Source of the DNA: Papio anubis
Taxonomy: Eukaryota; Chordata; Mammalia; Primates; Cercopithecidae
Reading direction: 5' to 3'
Assembly (NCBI RefSeq): GCF_008728515.1
Contig: NC_044977.1
Coordinates: 165,959,139-166,023,138, forward strand
DNA length: 64,000 nt
The position numbers and the translations under genes are program-made. The notes under the pieces were generated by a model. The model saw only the letters and a list, made by a program, of their open reading frames with translations, was not told the DNA's origin and made no database searches. Shown here piece after piece: positions 1-12,257 of the stretch; within the stretch, counting starts at the first letter, position 1; every line of letters starts with the position of its first letter.

Positions 1-932
1 TGACAACACTAGACAGGTCATAAAGACAGAAAGTCAACAAAGAACAAATGGACTTAAACTATACCTTAGAACAAATGGACTTAACAGTTATTTACAGAAT
101 ACTTTACCCAACAACTGCAGAATGTATTCATCAGCACATGGAATATTCTCCAAGATAGATGATATAATAGGCCACAGAACAAACCTTAATAAATTTAAGA
201 AAATCAGAATTATATCAAGTACTCCCTCAGACCCCAGTGGAATAAAACTGGAAATCAACTTCAGAAGGAACCCTCAATATCATGCAAATACATGGAAATT
301 AAATGATCTGTTCCTGAATGATCTTTGGGTCAGCAATGAAAACAAGATGAAAATTTAAAAATTCTTCAAACTGAATGATAGTAGTGACAGAACCTATCAA
401 AACCTCTGGGATACAGCAAAAGCAGTGCTAAGAGGAAAGTTCATAGCATTAAACACCTACATCAAAAAATCTGAAGAAGCACAAATTGACAATCTAAGGT
501 CACACCTCAAGGAACTAGAGAAACAAGGACAAACCAAACCCAAACCCAGCAGAAGAAAATAAATAAAGATCAAAGCAGAAATAAATAAAATTGAAACAAA
601 ACAAACAATACAAAAGATAAATGAAATGAAAACCTGCTTCCTTGAAAAGATAAATAAAACTGATAGACCATTACCGACATTAACCAAGAAAAGAAGAGAG
701 AAGATCTAAATAAGCTTTATTAGAAATGAAACTGGAGATACTACAACTGATACCACAGAAACACAAAAGATCATTCAAAGCTGCTATGAATACCTTTATG
801 CACACAAACTAGAAAACCTAAAGGTGCTGGATAAATTCCTGGAAATATACAACCCCCTAGATTAAGCCAAGAAGAAATAGAAACTCTCAACAGACCAATA
901 ACCAGCAGCGAGATTGAAATGGTAATAAATTA
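1..932 (+). mobile_element. Old L1 ORF2 fragment, part 1
   Basis: The text matches the end of the endonuclease part and the linker toward reverse transcriptase of a primate L1 (L1PB/older L1PA type), with many stops. It continues at about 1757 after a younger L1 insertion and again after an AluY, so 1-932, 1757-1956 and 2261-4004 are one element. The left end is cut by the window edge. Confidence 0.85.
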
Positions 933-936
933 AAAA

Positions 937-1750
937 ATTTATGTGTCTGTTGGCTCATCATCACTGGCCATCAGAGAAATGCAAATCAAAACCACAATGA
1001 GATACCATCTCACACCAGTTAGAATGGCAATCATTAACAAGTCAGGAAACAACAGGTGCTGGAGAGGATGTGGAGAAATAGCAACACTTTTACACTGTTG
1101 GTGGGATTGTAAACTAGTTCAACCATTATGGAAAACAGTATGGCGATTCCTCAAGGATCTAGAACTGGAAGTAACATATGACCCAGCCATCCCATTACTG
1201 GGTATATACCCAAAGGATTATAAATCATGCTGCTATAAAGACACATGCACACGTATGTTCATTGCGGCACTATTCACAATAGCAAAGACTTGGAATCAAC
1301 CCAAATGTCCATCAGTGACAGACTGGATTAAGAAAATGTGGCACATATACACCATGGAATACTATGCAGCCATAAAAAAGGATGAGTTCGTGTCCTTTGT
1401 AGGGACATGGATGCAGCTGGAAACCATCATTCTCAGCAAACTACCACAAGAACAGAAAACCAAACATCACGTGTTCTCACTCATAGGTGGGAATTGAACA
1501 ATGAGATCACTTGGACTCTGGAAGGGGAACATCACACACCGGGGCCTATTATGGGGAGGGGGGAGGGAGGAGGGATGGCATTGGGAGTTATACCTGATGT
1601 AAATGACAAGTCGATGGGCGCTGACGAGTTGATGGGTGCAGCACACCAATATGGCACAAGTATACATATGTAACAAACCTGCACGTTATGCACATGTACC
1701 CTAGAACTTAAAGTATAATAATAAAAATAAATAAATAAATAAATTTTTTT
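937..1750 (+). mobile_element. 5'-truncated younger L1PA inserted in the old L1
   Basis: It holds the last part of ORF2 (frame 943-1497 open to the ORF2 end), the G-rich 3' UTR (GGGGAGGGGGGAGGG region near 1552) and a tail ending in AATAAA repeats. The L1PA-type 3' end (cacgttatgcacatgtaccc) is visible. A short piece at 940-952 resembles the opposite strand of L1, as left by 5' inversion. The old L1 resumes at about 1757. Confidence 0.88.
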
Positions 1751-1756
1751 TTAAAA

Positions 1757-1956
1757 ACTGCCAACAAAAGAAAGTCCAGGGCCAGATGGATTCACAGCTG
1801 AATTCGATCAGACAATAAAGGAAGAGTTGGTGCTACTGAAACTATTCCAAAAAATACAGGGAGAATCCTCCCTAAATCATTATATAAACCCATATTATCC
1901 TAATACGAAGACCAAGAAAGGACATAACAACAAAAAGAACAAAACAAAACAAAACA
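1757..1956 (+). mobile_element. Old L1 ORF2 fragment, part 2
   Basis: Starts at the reverse-transcriptase stretch (text for PDGFTAE with changes) exactly where part 1 was broken. Ends at the AluY insertion. Confidence 0.85.
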
Positions 1957-2260
1957 GGCCGGGCGCGGTGGCTCAAGCCTGTAATCCCAGCACTTTGGGA
2001 GGCCGAGATGGGTGGATCACGAGGTCAGGAGATCGAGACCATCCTGGCTAATACGGTGAAACCCCGTCTCTACTAAAAATACAAAAAACTAGCCGGGCGA
2101 GGTGGCGGGCGCCTGTAGTCCCAGCTACTCGGGAGGCTGAGGCAGGAGAATGGCGTAAACCCGGGAGGCAGAGCTTGCAGTGAGCTGAGATCCGGCCACT
2201 GCACTCCAGTCTGGGCGACAGAGCGAGACTCCATCTCAAAAAAAAAAAAAAAAAAAAAAC
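1957..2260 (+). mobile_element. AluY, Old World monkey AluYR type
   Basis: Full-length, nearly undiverged Alu with A tail. It carries the variants GGCTCAAGCCTGTAATCC, ACTAGCCGGGCGAGGTGGC, GGCGTAAACCCGGG and GAGATCCGGCCACTGC, which mark the cercopithecine AluYR lineage. Short A/C-rich flanks (caaaacaaaa) look like target-site duplications. It splits the old L1. Confidence 0.9.
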
Positions 2261-4004
2261 CAAAACAAAAACTACAGACCAATATCCTTGGTGAACTTAA
2301 ATGCAAAAATCCTTAACAAAATACTAGCTAAACAAATCCAACAGCATATCAAAAAGATAATTCACGATGATCAAATGGGTTTTATACCAGGGATGCAAGG
2401 ATGGTTTAACGTACTCAAGTCAATAAATGTGACACACCACATAAATAGAATTTAAAAAAAAAAATTATGTGATCATCCCAACAGATGCAGAAAAAGCAGT
2501 TGACAAAATCCCGCATCGCTTTGTGATTAAAACCCTCAGCAAAATCAGCAGATTGGGGCATACCCTAACGTAATAAAAGCCATCTATGACAAACCCATAG
2601 CCAACATTATGCTCAATGGGAAAAGTTGAAAGCATTCTCCCTGAAAAATGGAATAAAACAAGAATGCCAACTTTCACCACTTCTATTCAACATAGTAATG
2701 GAAGTCCTCACCAGAACAATCAGACTAGAGAAAAAAAATAAAGGGCATCCACATCAGTAAAGAGGAAGTCAATCTGCTGCTGCTTGCCAATGATATGATT
2801 GTATACCTAGAAAACTCTCAAGACTCATCCAAAAAGCTCCTAGATCTGATAAATAAATTCAGTAAAGTTTCAGAATACAAAATTGATGTAATCAGTAGCA
2901 CTGCTATACATCAACAGCAACCAAGTTGAGAATCAAATCAGGAACTTATCCCCTTTAACAATAGCTGCAAAAAAAAAAAAAAACTTATGAATATACCTAA
3001 CCAAGGAGGTGAAAGACCTCTAGAAGGAAAACTACAAACACTGCTGAAAGAAATCATAGATGGGTTTTTTAAGCAAATCAAACACATCCCATACTCATGG
3101 ATGGGTAGAATTAATATTGTGAAAATGACCATACTGCCAAAAGCAATCTACAAAATATCATTATCATTCTTCACAGATCTAGAAAAAGTAACCCTAAAAT
3201 TCATATGGAACCAAAAATGAGCCTGCATAGCCAAAGCAAGACTAAGCAAAAAGAATAACTCTGGAGGCATCACATTACCTGACTTCAAACTATACTGCAA
3301 GGCTATAGTCACCAAAACAGCATGGTGCTGGTATAAAAATAGGCACATAGACCAATGGAACAGAATAGAGAACTGAGAAATAAAGCCAAATACTTACAGC
3401 CAACTGATCATCAACAAAGTAAGCAGAAATATAAAGTGGGGAAAGGACACCGTATTCAACAAGTGGTGCTGGATATTTGGCAAGCCCCATGTAGAAGAAG
3501 GAAACTGATACTCATCTCTCATCTTACACAAAAATTAACTCGAGATGAATCAAAGACTTAAATCTAAAACCTGAAACCATAAAAATTCTAGAAGATAACT
3601 TTGGAAAAACTCTTCTAGACCTTGGCTTAGGCAAAGACTTCAGGACCAAGAACCCAAAAACAAATGCAACAAAAACAAAGATAAATAGATGGGACTTAAT
3701 TAAACTAAAAAGCTTCTGCACAGAAAAAGAAAGAAGCATCAGAGTAAACACACAACCCACAGAGTGGGAGAAACTATTCACAAACAATGTGTCTGACAAA
3801 AGACTAACATCCAGAATCTACAAAGAACTCAAATAAATTAGCAAGAAAAAAACAACGCTACAAAAAGTGGGCAAAGGACGTGAATAGACAATTCTCAAAA
3901 GAAGATATACAAATGGAAACATATGAAAAAATGCTCAACATGGCCATAAATTTAAAAATCAAAAAATAATAGATGTTGATGTGAATGTGGTAGAAAGGGA
4001 ACAC
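2261..4004 (+). mobile_element. Old L1 ORF2 fragment, part 3
   Basis: Continues through the reverse transcriptase and C-terminal parts of ORF2 with many frameshifts and stops. The text runs to aaagggaacact near 4004 and then changes to MaLR internal sequence. Confidence 0.85.
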
Positions 4005-4389
4005 TATTACTGCAGCAAACTTTTGCCTGGGCATCCATGCATTTCCATGAATATTCTGAAATCTAGGTGGAGGTTCCCAAACCTCAATTCTTGACTTTTG
4101 TGTACCCACAGGCTCAACACCACATGGAAGCTGCCAACGCTTGAGGCTTCCGCCCTCTGAAGTCACAGCCCGGGCTGTATGTTGGCCCCTCTCAGTCATG
4201 GCTGGAGCAGCTGGGACACAGGGCACCAGGTCCCTAGGTTGCACACAGCATGGGGACCTTGGGCCCAGCTCACAAAACCAATTTTCTTCCAGACATCCAG
4301 GCCTGTGATGGGAGAGGCTGCTGTGAAGATCTCTCACATGCCTGGTAATATTTTCTCCATGATATTGAGAATTAACATTAGGCTCCTTG
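4005..4389 (-). mobile_element. MaLR (THE1/MST-type) internal region, part 1
   Basis: Minus-strand text matches the known non-coding-like internal region of THE1/MST elements, including the stretch read in the minus frame within 3858-4337. It is broken and has no working retroviral gene. An L1 splits it at 4390. Confidence 0.75.
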
Positions 4390-5061
4390 AAATAGGAACA
4401 CTTTTACACTGTTGGTGGGACTGTAAACTAGTTCAACCATTGTGGAAGACAGTGTGGCAATTCCTCAAGGATCTAGAACTAGAAATACCATTTGACCCAG
4501 TCATCCCATTACTGGGCTATATACCCGAAGGATTATAAATCATGCTGCTATAAAGATACATGCACACATATGTTTATTGCGGGACTATTCACAATAGCAA
4601 AGACTTGGAACCAACCCAAATGTCCATCAATGACAGACTGGATTAAGAAAATGTAGCACATATACGCCATGGAATACTATGCAGCCATAAAAAAGGATGA
4701 GTTCATGTCCTTTGTAGGGACATGGATGAAGCTGGAAACCATCATTCTCAGCAAACTATCACAAGAACAGAAAACCAAACACCACATGTTCTCACTCATA
4801 GGTGGGAATTGAACAATGAGATCACTTGGATACAGGGTGGGGAATATCACACACCGGGGACTATAGTGGGGTGGGGGCAGGGGGGAGGGATAGCATTAGG
4901 AGATATACCTAATGTAAATGACAAGTTAATGGGTACAGCACACCAACATGGCACATATATACATATGTAACAAACCTGCACGTTGTGCACATGTACCCTA
5001 GAACTTAAAATATAATAATAATAACAATAAGAAGAAGAAGAAGAACAACAACAACAACAAC
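4390..5061 (+). mobile_element. 5'-truncated L1PA with clear target-site duplication
   Basis: ORF2 end, 3' UTR and A/AAC-rich tail of an L1PA. The flanks 4377-4389 (attaggctccttg) and 5062-5074 (attacgctccttg) are a 13-base target duplication with one mismatch. It interrupts the MaLR internal region. Confidence 0.9.
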
Positions 5062-5612
5062 ATTACGCTCCTTGCTACTTACGCCAATTTCTGCAGCCCG
5101 CTTGAATTTCTCCCCAGAAAATGGGATTTTCTTTTCTATCGCACAGACAGGCTGCACAGTTTCTGGGCTTTTATGCACTGCTTTCCTTATAAAACTAATG
5201 CTTTTAACACACCCAAGTCACCTCTTGAATGTTTTGCTGCTTAGAAATTTCTTCCACCAGATACCCTAAATCATCTTTCTCAAGTTCAAATTTCCACAAA
5301 TCTCTAGGGCAGGGGCAAAATGTCACCAATCTCTTTGCTAAAACTTAACAAGAGTCATCTTTACTCCAGTTCCTAACAAGTTCCTTATCTCCATCTGAGA
5401 CCACCTCAGCCTGAACCTTATTGTCCATATCGCTATCAGCATTTTGGGCAAAGCCATTCAACAAGTCAGGAAGTTCCACAGTTTCCCACATTTTCCTATC
5501 TTCTTCTGAGCCCTCCAAACTGTTCCAACAGCTGCCTGTTACCCAGTTCCAGAGTCACTTCCACATTTTTGGGTGTCTTTTCAGCAATGCTCCACTCTAC
5601 TGGTACAAATAT
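5062..5612 (-). mobile_element. MaLR (THE1/MST-type) internal region, part 2
   Basis: Continues the reverse-oriented internal sequence after the L1 insertion, up to the primer-binding end near 5600-5612. It is degraded and non-coding. Confidence 0.75.
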
Positions 5613-5656
5613 CTGTATTAGGGTTCTCTTGGAGGGACAGAACTAATAGAATAGAT

Positions 5657-5706
<50 letters not shown>

Positions 5707-6064
5707 TAAGTATTAACTTACATGATCACAAGGTCCCACAACAAGCTGTCTGCAAGCTGAGGCGTCCGAGTCCCAAAACTGAAGAACTTGGAGTCCGATG
5801 TTCGAGCTCAGGAAACATCCAGCATGGGAGAAAGATGTAGGCTGGGAGGCTAGGCCCATCTCTCCTTTTCACGTTTTTCTGCCTGCTTTACATTTGCTGG
5901 CAGCTGATTTGATTGTATCCACCAGATTAAGGGTAGATCTGCCTTTCCCAGCCCACTGATCAAAGGTTAATCTCTTTTGACAACACCTTCACAGACACAC
6001 CCAGCATCAATACTTTGTATCCTTCAATCCAATCAAGTTGACGCTCACTATTAACCATCACAAG
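5613..6064 (-). mobile_element. ERVL-class LTR, MLT2-like, with GATA repeat inside
   Basis: On the minus strand it begins TGTGATGGTTAATAGTGAG and ends near CCTAATACA, the termini I associate with MLT2A LTRs. A (GATA)n tract at about 5656-5704 replaces part of the 3' region. It abuts the MaLR internal region directly. Confidence 0.65.
5656..5704 (+). repeat. (GATA)n microsatellite
   Basis: About twelve near-perfect GATA units inside the reverse LTR; likely length-polymorphic. Confidence 0.95.
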
Positions 6065-6104
6065 TGTGAATAATTGTGAGCTTAGTCGCATAAATGTTAC
6101 AAAG

Positions 6105-6285
6105 CTTAAAGCCTTGTCGCTCAAAGTGAGATCCCTGAGCAGCTGCATCATATCACCTGGAAGCTTTGGAAATGCATAATCTCAGGCTCCACCCTGGCCA
6201 TACTGAATCAGAATCTGCATTTTAACAAGATCTATAGGTGATTTATATGCACATTAAAATTTAAAACACACTAACTGAAAGGATA
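6105..6285. mobile_element. hAT-Charlie (MER5-like) fossil
   Basis: The text around ctgaatcagaatctgcattt and aggtgatttatatgcacat matches the core of MER5-type elements. Diverged; ends approximate. Confidence 0.6.
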
Positions 6286-8255
6286 TCAAATATAAATTTA
6301 TTCATCCCCTATTGTCCCCAATTCACATTTCCTCCTAGCGAAATGTTTATATCTGTAAATCTTTTTTAAGTTTTTGCTATTCTTTTTCATTAATGGATGT
6401 GCTAGTCTATTTGTAAATCTCAGTAACTCAGATAGGTATACTTACTGCAGGAGTTGATTAATTTACCACTGACCAAAAATTCTAATCACGAAAATATTTC
6501 TAACGGGGCAAACTACAGGCTGAATCTCTGGACAAAGAGAGCATTCTTAGTCAGGCTAAATTACTACTTCACCACCACCTAACAACTGAGAGACTAGGTA
6601 TGGGGAGTGCCTTTTTAAAAAGATAAGCGTATGTTAATCACTTCAGGGTATTAATATATATAATTTACTCCGAGAGAATGAAAAAGACTTCTCCTCTGCT
6701 CAGGTGAAGGTGTGTTCACCTCTATATACAGAGTAGAAAATCTGGCAGAGTAATTACAGGTGGAATAAGAGCTATAAGCTCCAGATTACTCTCAGGAAAC
6801 ATTTCTTAGTCTAAACGCACTTTTTAATTAGTTCTTCCAATAGCATCATGCTAATTGGCTAATTTGGGAATGATATGAGACCCCATGTGCTTTAAAGAAA
6901 ATCTGTTTGTTGATATATCTATTTGCAAGTGAGTCTGTCTTATTGCTGGCAGTACAGATATTATTAAAACAGAATCACCTGCTTATTTTAACCAGGTTTT
7001 TTTTTTTCATGAACACACATGAATTGGATTATCCCTAGGGTTTCAGGAGGAAGTATTAGCATTTTGAGTGATGGGAAATTGCCACTTAGCTGGGAAATAA
7101 ATGAGCTTTAAATAGATCCCATTATTTTTTACAAGGTTATTACTGTAAATGTTTTATAATAGAAGAAATGCCTTTCAAGTCTATCCTCATTGTTGGTTTA
7201 TGACTGGGGTGTTAACCTCTAACTAGCCCAGCTCTTCACGTCAAGCCATGGTGAGCTTTCATAAGTGGTTATTACATAAAATAAAATTACCCTTTATTGG
7301 CCCATATAATATTTCCAACAAGTTCCTTGGTTAACCATGTTGTGAACAAAATGCATTAAGTTTATTTGCCTGAGCTAGGAAACAGTACTTTAAAACATTT
7401 TATAGGTTCAATATATTCTACTATTAACGAGACTATCCTGAACACTATGGAAACATAGTTTAAGTGAGAACATGGTGATATATTTGAATATTTATTTATA
7501 TCTCACCTGACTATTTCACACTGTTTTACTTGTTTCTCTGAGAGATGACACTTGATGATCCAAGCAAACCTCCTCTCTAGGTTACTAGTACTGTGTAAAA
7601 TGCGCCTTTTCAGCCTAATTACTGCCACTAAATAATAATTTTTAAAAAGAAAGTGCATAAATCATCCTGGATTTTGCAAAGTGTTGTGGTAGACTTCTTC
7701 TTCCAGCTTAACATCCTCTTTTCAGCTGCTGCTATTTCACACAGTTGGCTAAGGTTCATCGCTAAGTTTGGAAATGCTAGGGTGCCCCCTACCGTCAAAA
7801 TGGGAAATCACGTTTCTTAGACACGCCATTCAAAGAACAAGATTCTCCCAAAAAGGATATTTAACCAAAGCACAGATAAGCAACAATTAGTCACACCAAC
7901 GGATGGGTGGGTGGGTGGGTGGATGGATGGATGGATGGATGGATGGGAGACAGAGGCAGATAGTAAATCTACCTAAGGATAAATTTGAAATTTTGGAGTT
8001 AGAAGCTACTTGAATATTCACCTGGTCTAGAGATCTATCTATGGAGGATACGGTGACTGAATATCACAGGGTCAAAAGTATATGTGTATATGCATTTTTC
8101 TAAAATAATAGTGTGTATAGCTTTCATCATTATTTCAAATGTATATATAACCTGGGTCATTATCTCTCTGCTACCTTCCCTGTCATTAGTTGATTCTAAA
8201 TCTAATTTAAAAACGAATCATTAGTTAATTCTAAAACTAATAAAAGCAAAGTAGC
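6286..8255. other. Intergenic sequence, mostly unrecognised
   Basis: AT-rich sequence downstream of EFHB with no convincing frame. It contains one tetranucleotide repeat (7903-7946). No other element was recognised. Confidence 0.5.
7903..7946 (+). repeat. (GGGT)n-(GGAT)n tetranucleotide repeat
   Basis: Four GGGT units run into six GGAT units, a compound microsatellite. Confidence 0.95.
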
Positions 8256-10080
8256 TAGAACAACCAAAATAATTCCAAATAAAGAACAAAGAGGATTCAC
8301 ACTGATTCTAAGACGTATTCTAAAGTTATAGTAATGAAGACAGTGTGGTATTGGTGAAAGTGTAAACACATAAATCAATAGAACAAAATAGTGAGTCTAT
8401 AAATAGACTCATACAAATATAACCAATTGATTTATGGCCTAGGTACAAAGGCAATTAATTCAATGTAAGAATAACTGCTTCAAAAAATAGTGCTAACTCA
8501 ACATTCACAAAAAAATTATGAGATTTTGAATTAAGCTAATCTTTCATAGAGAAGACATCATGACCTATTAATGAAAATAATGAAAAACTGGGCTTCATCA
8601 AAATTTAAAACTTCTATTCTTTGAAAGACACTGTTAAGAAAATAAAAATCCAAGCTAAAGACAGGAGAAAATATCTGCAAAGCATATATCTGATAAATGA
8701 CTTGTATCCAGAATACATAAATATTTCTCAAAACTCAGTAATAGGAAAATAAACAAGCCTATTTTAAAAATTGGCAAAATACTAAGATAGAAACTTTACC
8801 AAAGAAGACACATGCATGGCCAATAAGCTTATGAAAAGACATTCAACATCATTAGTCATTACAGAAATGCACATTAAAACTACTGTGTGCTATTATTGCA
8901 TACCTATAGAACGACTTAAAACATTTTTTTAACTGATAATATGTGACAATACCACATGCTGGCAAGGATGTACTGGAATACTCATGAATTGCTGGTGAAA
9001 ATGCAAAACGACGCAGCTGTTTTGGAAAACAGTCTTTTAATTTCTTATAAAGTTAACATATAGCCCAGCAATCCTACCTGATAGGTATTTTTTCAAGAGA
9101 AATGAAAAGTTATGGTCATACCAAACATATACATGAGAGTTCATAGCTGCTTTATTCAGAATTCCTCAAAATTTGAAGCAACCCAAACGTCTTTAAATGG
9201 TAAGTAGATGAACAAATTGTAGTATATCTATGCAGTGAAATACTACTCAGCAATAAAAAGAATGTATGTATGTATGTAACCCATGCAATCACATGATGTA
9301 TCTTGAAAACATGTACTGAGTGAAAGAAGCCTGTCTCAAAAGGCTACACACTCCATGATTCCATTTATATGAGCTTCTTTTTAAGGCAAAACAATAGGAA
9401 CAGAAAACAGATCGTGGTTATGAGAGGCTGGGGTGGGGAAGAAGAGATATTTACTGCAAAAGAGCACAAGAGAATTTTAGAGAGTGATGGAACAGTCCTA
9501 TATTTTGTTTGTGATGGTAGTTACACAATCCATATGCATTTGTCAACACTCATAGAATTGCACACTAAAAAGGGTCCTTTTTACTGTGTGTAGATGATAC
9601 CTCAATAACCCTATTTAAAAATTGATACGCAATTTTTAAATTTGTCACAACATCAAAAACATACCTAGGAATAAATCTAATGCAAGAGGTACAATATCTC
9701 AACATGGAAAACTAAAAAGCAATAAAGAAAAGCTAAATAAATGTATACGTGTACCATATTTAGTGTTTGGAAGTCAAAACATTGTTAAAAAAAAAAAAAA
9801 AAAAAGCCAACTTCCCCAAATTGATCTGTGGATTCAATGCAATCACAATAAAAATCCTAGCAGATTGTGTGCATGCTTAAAAAACAAATAGAATGAGAGG
9901 CTGTGCTTAAAGTCTGAAACAAGTGATAGAAATGCCGTGATAGCAATAAGTCAATGGGAATTGTCAAATCTATCAAAATCAACAAAGGACAACCAATTAA
10001 GAAAAACAGGAATTACGGAGACGAGAAAAAAAAACAAGAAGAGGTCAATACAATGCTTCTATAAATAGATGGAGAAACAC
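8256..10080 (+). mobile_element. Old L1M ORF2 end and 3' region
   Basis: Diverged L1 text: ORF2 C-terminal landmarks such as the NPKRL-like region and the tactactcagcaataaaaag stretch near 9240, then a 3' UTR. A second L1M ORF2 piece runs from about 9640 to 10080 and includes a poly-A run at 9787-9804. The frame 9369-9593 belongs to this 3' UTR. Confidence 0.75.
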
Positions 10081-10129
10081 TATTACTTAGAAGTGGCTGA
10101 GATGAGCCAAGACCTAAACTAGGCGCCTT

Positions 10130-10300
10130 GATAAATATTTACTAAGCTAAACGGGTGCTAGTTACTTATATATCCATTATCTCCATAACCATTGAAACAA
10201 ACTCACAAGTTGAAAAGGCAGCCATTATCTCCATTTTATAAATACAAAAGACACAGTTTTGTAAGGTTAGATGTCTTTATAAGGTTGTAAGTGCAGTGAA
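10130..10300 (-). mobile_element. MIR-like SINE fragment
   Basis: The order atatccattatctccat ... ccattatctccattttataaa resembles the MIR core in reverse. Very diverged. Confidence 0.4.
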
Positions 10301-11279
10301 TGACAAATTTATTACTCACATCTAATGCTCTCAGTTTGCTTCTCAGGAGGGGTCCGATTGGTGATCTATAATTACTAAGCACTTTGCAGTTTGACTAAGT
10401 AAAATATGAGGGCTGAAAGACTGCATCATGCTAGGAACTACAACTTTTGCAAATGGGAATCAAGAAATCAGCATTACTTATATGATGTAATACAATTTGG
10501 GAAGGAGGTATCATAGCAAATAGAAAAAAAGTAAATGATGAATTAGAAATCACTGAAGCATGAAACTTGATTGAAATTACAGTTCTTCAGACTTTATTAA
10601 CACAGCCAAAGGTAAGAAATGTACATGACAAGATGTTAATATTCTATGTGAAAAAAAAGTTGCTAGCATCATGCACCTTGCAACATCCTTAGCACCATGT
10701 TGAGACATACAACTTTTTTTTTTTTAGTCTATGTGGTGCAATGCATCTGGTTTCACAGACCACTGGCTTTTTGCTGAGCCGCACTCAAGGATGACTGTGG
10801 CTATGGTAGCTAGGTTCACACGTTGAAGGCTGCTTCTTCCGTAACAGGACGGTGTATGTAAATAGCATCAAGCAAACAGCAGAGATGCTGGCCTTAACGA
10901 AAGATAAGCTGGAAAGCTACCAATTGCTCAGACATTAGGAAAGACAACCTTCAAAAAGATCCAAGAGGGCTTTGGTGAAGTTCTCAGGCAGACATCTAGC
11001 AGCCAATGCCAGCCAGCAGGCCTATAATAGGCATAGGAGACCTCTGGGTGCTGCCTGCTCCAACTTAACTGTAAATTGCAGCTAGAGCACTAGGCATACT
11101 CTGTGGATGGCAGTGATCTGAGCTAATGGCTGGCTGCCATGACCCAGTAAAAAGTAACTGAGGCAAAAATCTGATTTTAGAGAAGAGAGTATTTCCATGT
11201 ATCCAAATCTTCTAGACACTAAGAGGCAAAGCTTTTAAATGATGCCAGTTCAGCTACCCTAATTTTTATTAAAAGGCTC

Positions 11280-11284
<5 letters not shown>
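10301..11284. other. Intergenic sequence, unidentified
   Basis: Less AT-rich text, continuing beyond the Alu to about 11970. On the minus strand it contains AATAAA near 10593 as in a transcript 3' end, but no poly-A flank was found. No coding frame and no family recognised. Confidence 0.4.
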
Positions 11285-11312
<28 letters not shown>

Positions 11313-11559
11313 GAGACAGAGTCTGGCTCTATCGCCCAGGCTGGAGTGCAGCGGCGCGATCTCAGCTCACTGCAAGCTCCGCCTCCCGGGTTCACGCCAT
11401 TCTCCTGCCTCAGCCTCCTGAGTAGCTGGGACTACAGGGGCCCGCCACCACACCCGGCTAATTTTTTGTATATTTAGTAGAGACAGGGTTTCACTGTGTT
11501 AGCCACGATGGTCTCCATCTCCTGACCTCGTGATCTGCCCGCCTCGGCCTCCCAAAGAA
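11285..11559 (-). mobile_element. AluY, 5'-truncated
   Basis: Reverse Alu with a T run of about 28. The flanks aaaaggctcaaactttt and aaaaggttcaaactttt (one mismatch) are target duplications; about 40 bases of the 5' end are missing. Confidence 0.9.
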
Positions 11560-11971
11560 AAGGTTCAAACTTTTAAACCGGGTTTGCCCAAATAAGCAGC
11601 ACTAGGTCCCTTGCCCCAAAGCCATTCTGCATTCAGGGCAGGGAGCTAACCCCTCAGTCAGCTAAACTGGAATTCGTGTGGCTCAAGGATCACCTCCATC
11701 ACATGTGCCACTTTGATTCTAGCTGGTTTAACTCACAGAAGAAAACTTAACAGGAGGTAGGTTTCTGAATCCTAGGCAATTCCAAAACAAGAAGCAATGG
11801 AAGCAGCTCCTAGGCACAGAATTGAAGGGGTGCACTTAAAAAGAATATTGACAATAGGCTGCTAAATAGCACCTGCACTCTATTCAGTCCCTAGCACCTC
11901 AAAGAATAATGAAAAGTATAAAATAGGCTGAGTGGGGAAGAGAGATACTTCATAATAAAAAGTAATGACCA

Positions 11972-12257
11972 GCCAGGCACAGTAGTTCACACCTGTAATC
12001 CCACCACCTTGGGAGGTCAAGGCGGTGGATCACCTGAGGTCAGGAGTTTAAGACCAACCTGGCCAATATAGTGAAACCCCATACCTACGAAAAATACAAA
12101 AAATTAGCCCATCATGGTGGCACACGCCTGTGAGACACAAGAATCACTTGAACCTGGGAGGGAGAGGTGAGCTGAGATCGCACTACTGCACTCCAGCCAC
12201 GGCAACAGAGTGAGACTCCATATCAAAAAATAATAATAATAATAATAGTAATAATAA
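11972..12257 (+). mobile_element. Alu (S-like) with (AAT)n tail
   Basis: Both monomers are present with a deletion in the right one; the tail is an AAT repeat. Confidence 0.85.

Noticed and set aside
943..1497. 184-codon open frame
   Set aside because: It is the end of L1 ORF2 in a 5'-truncated copy, not a host gene.
3858..4337. 159-codon minus-strand frame
   Set aside because: It reads through the MaLR internal region and the end of an L1; a repeat relic, not a working gene.
5656..5704. Regular short repeats as a CRISPR-like array
   Set aside because: It is a GATA microsatellite with no spacers, in a primate genome.
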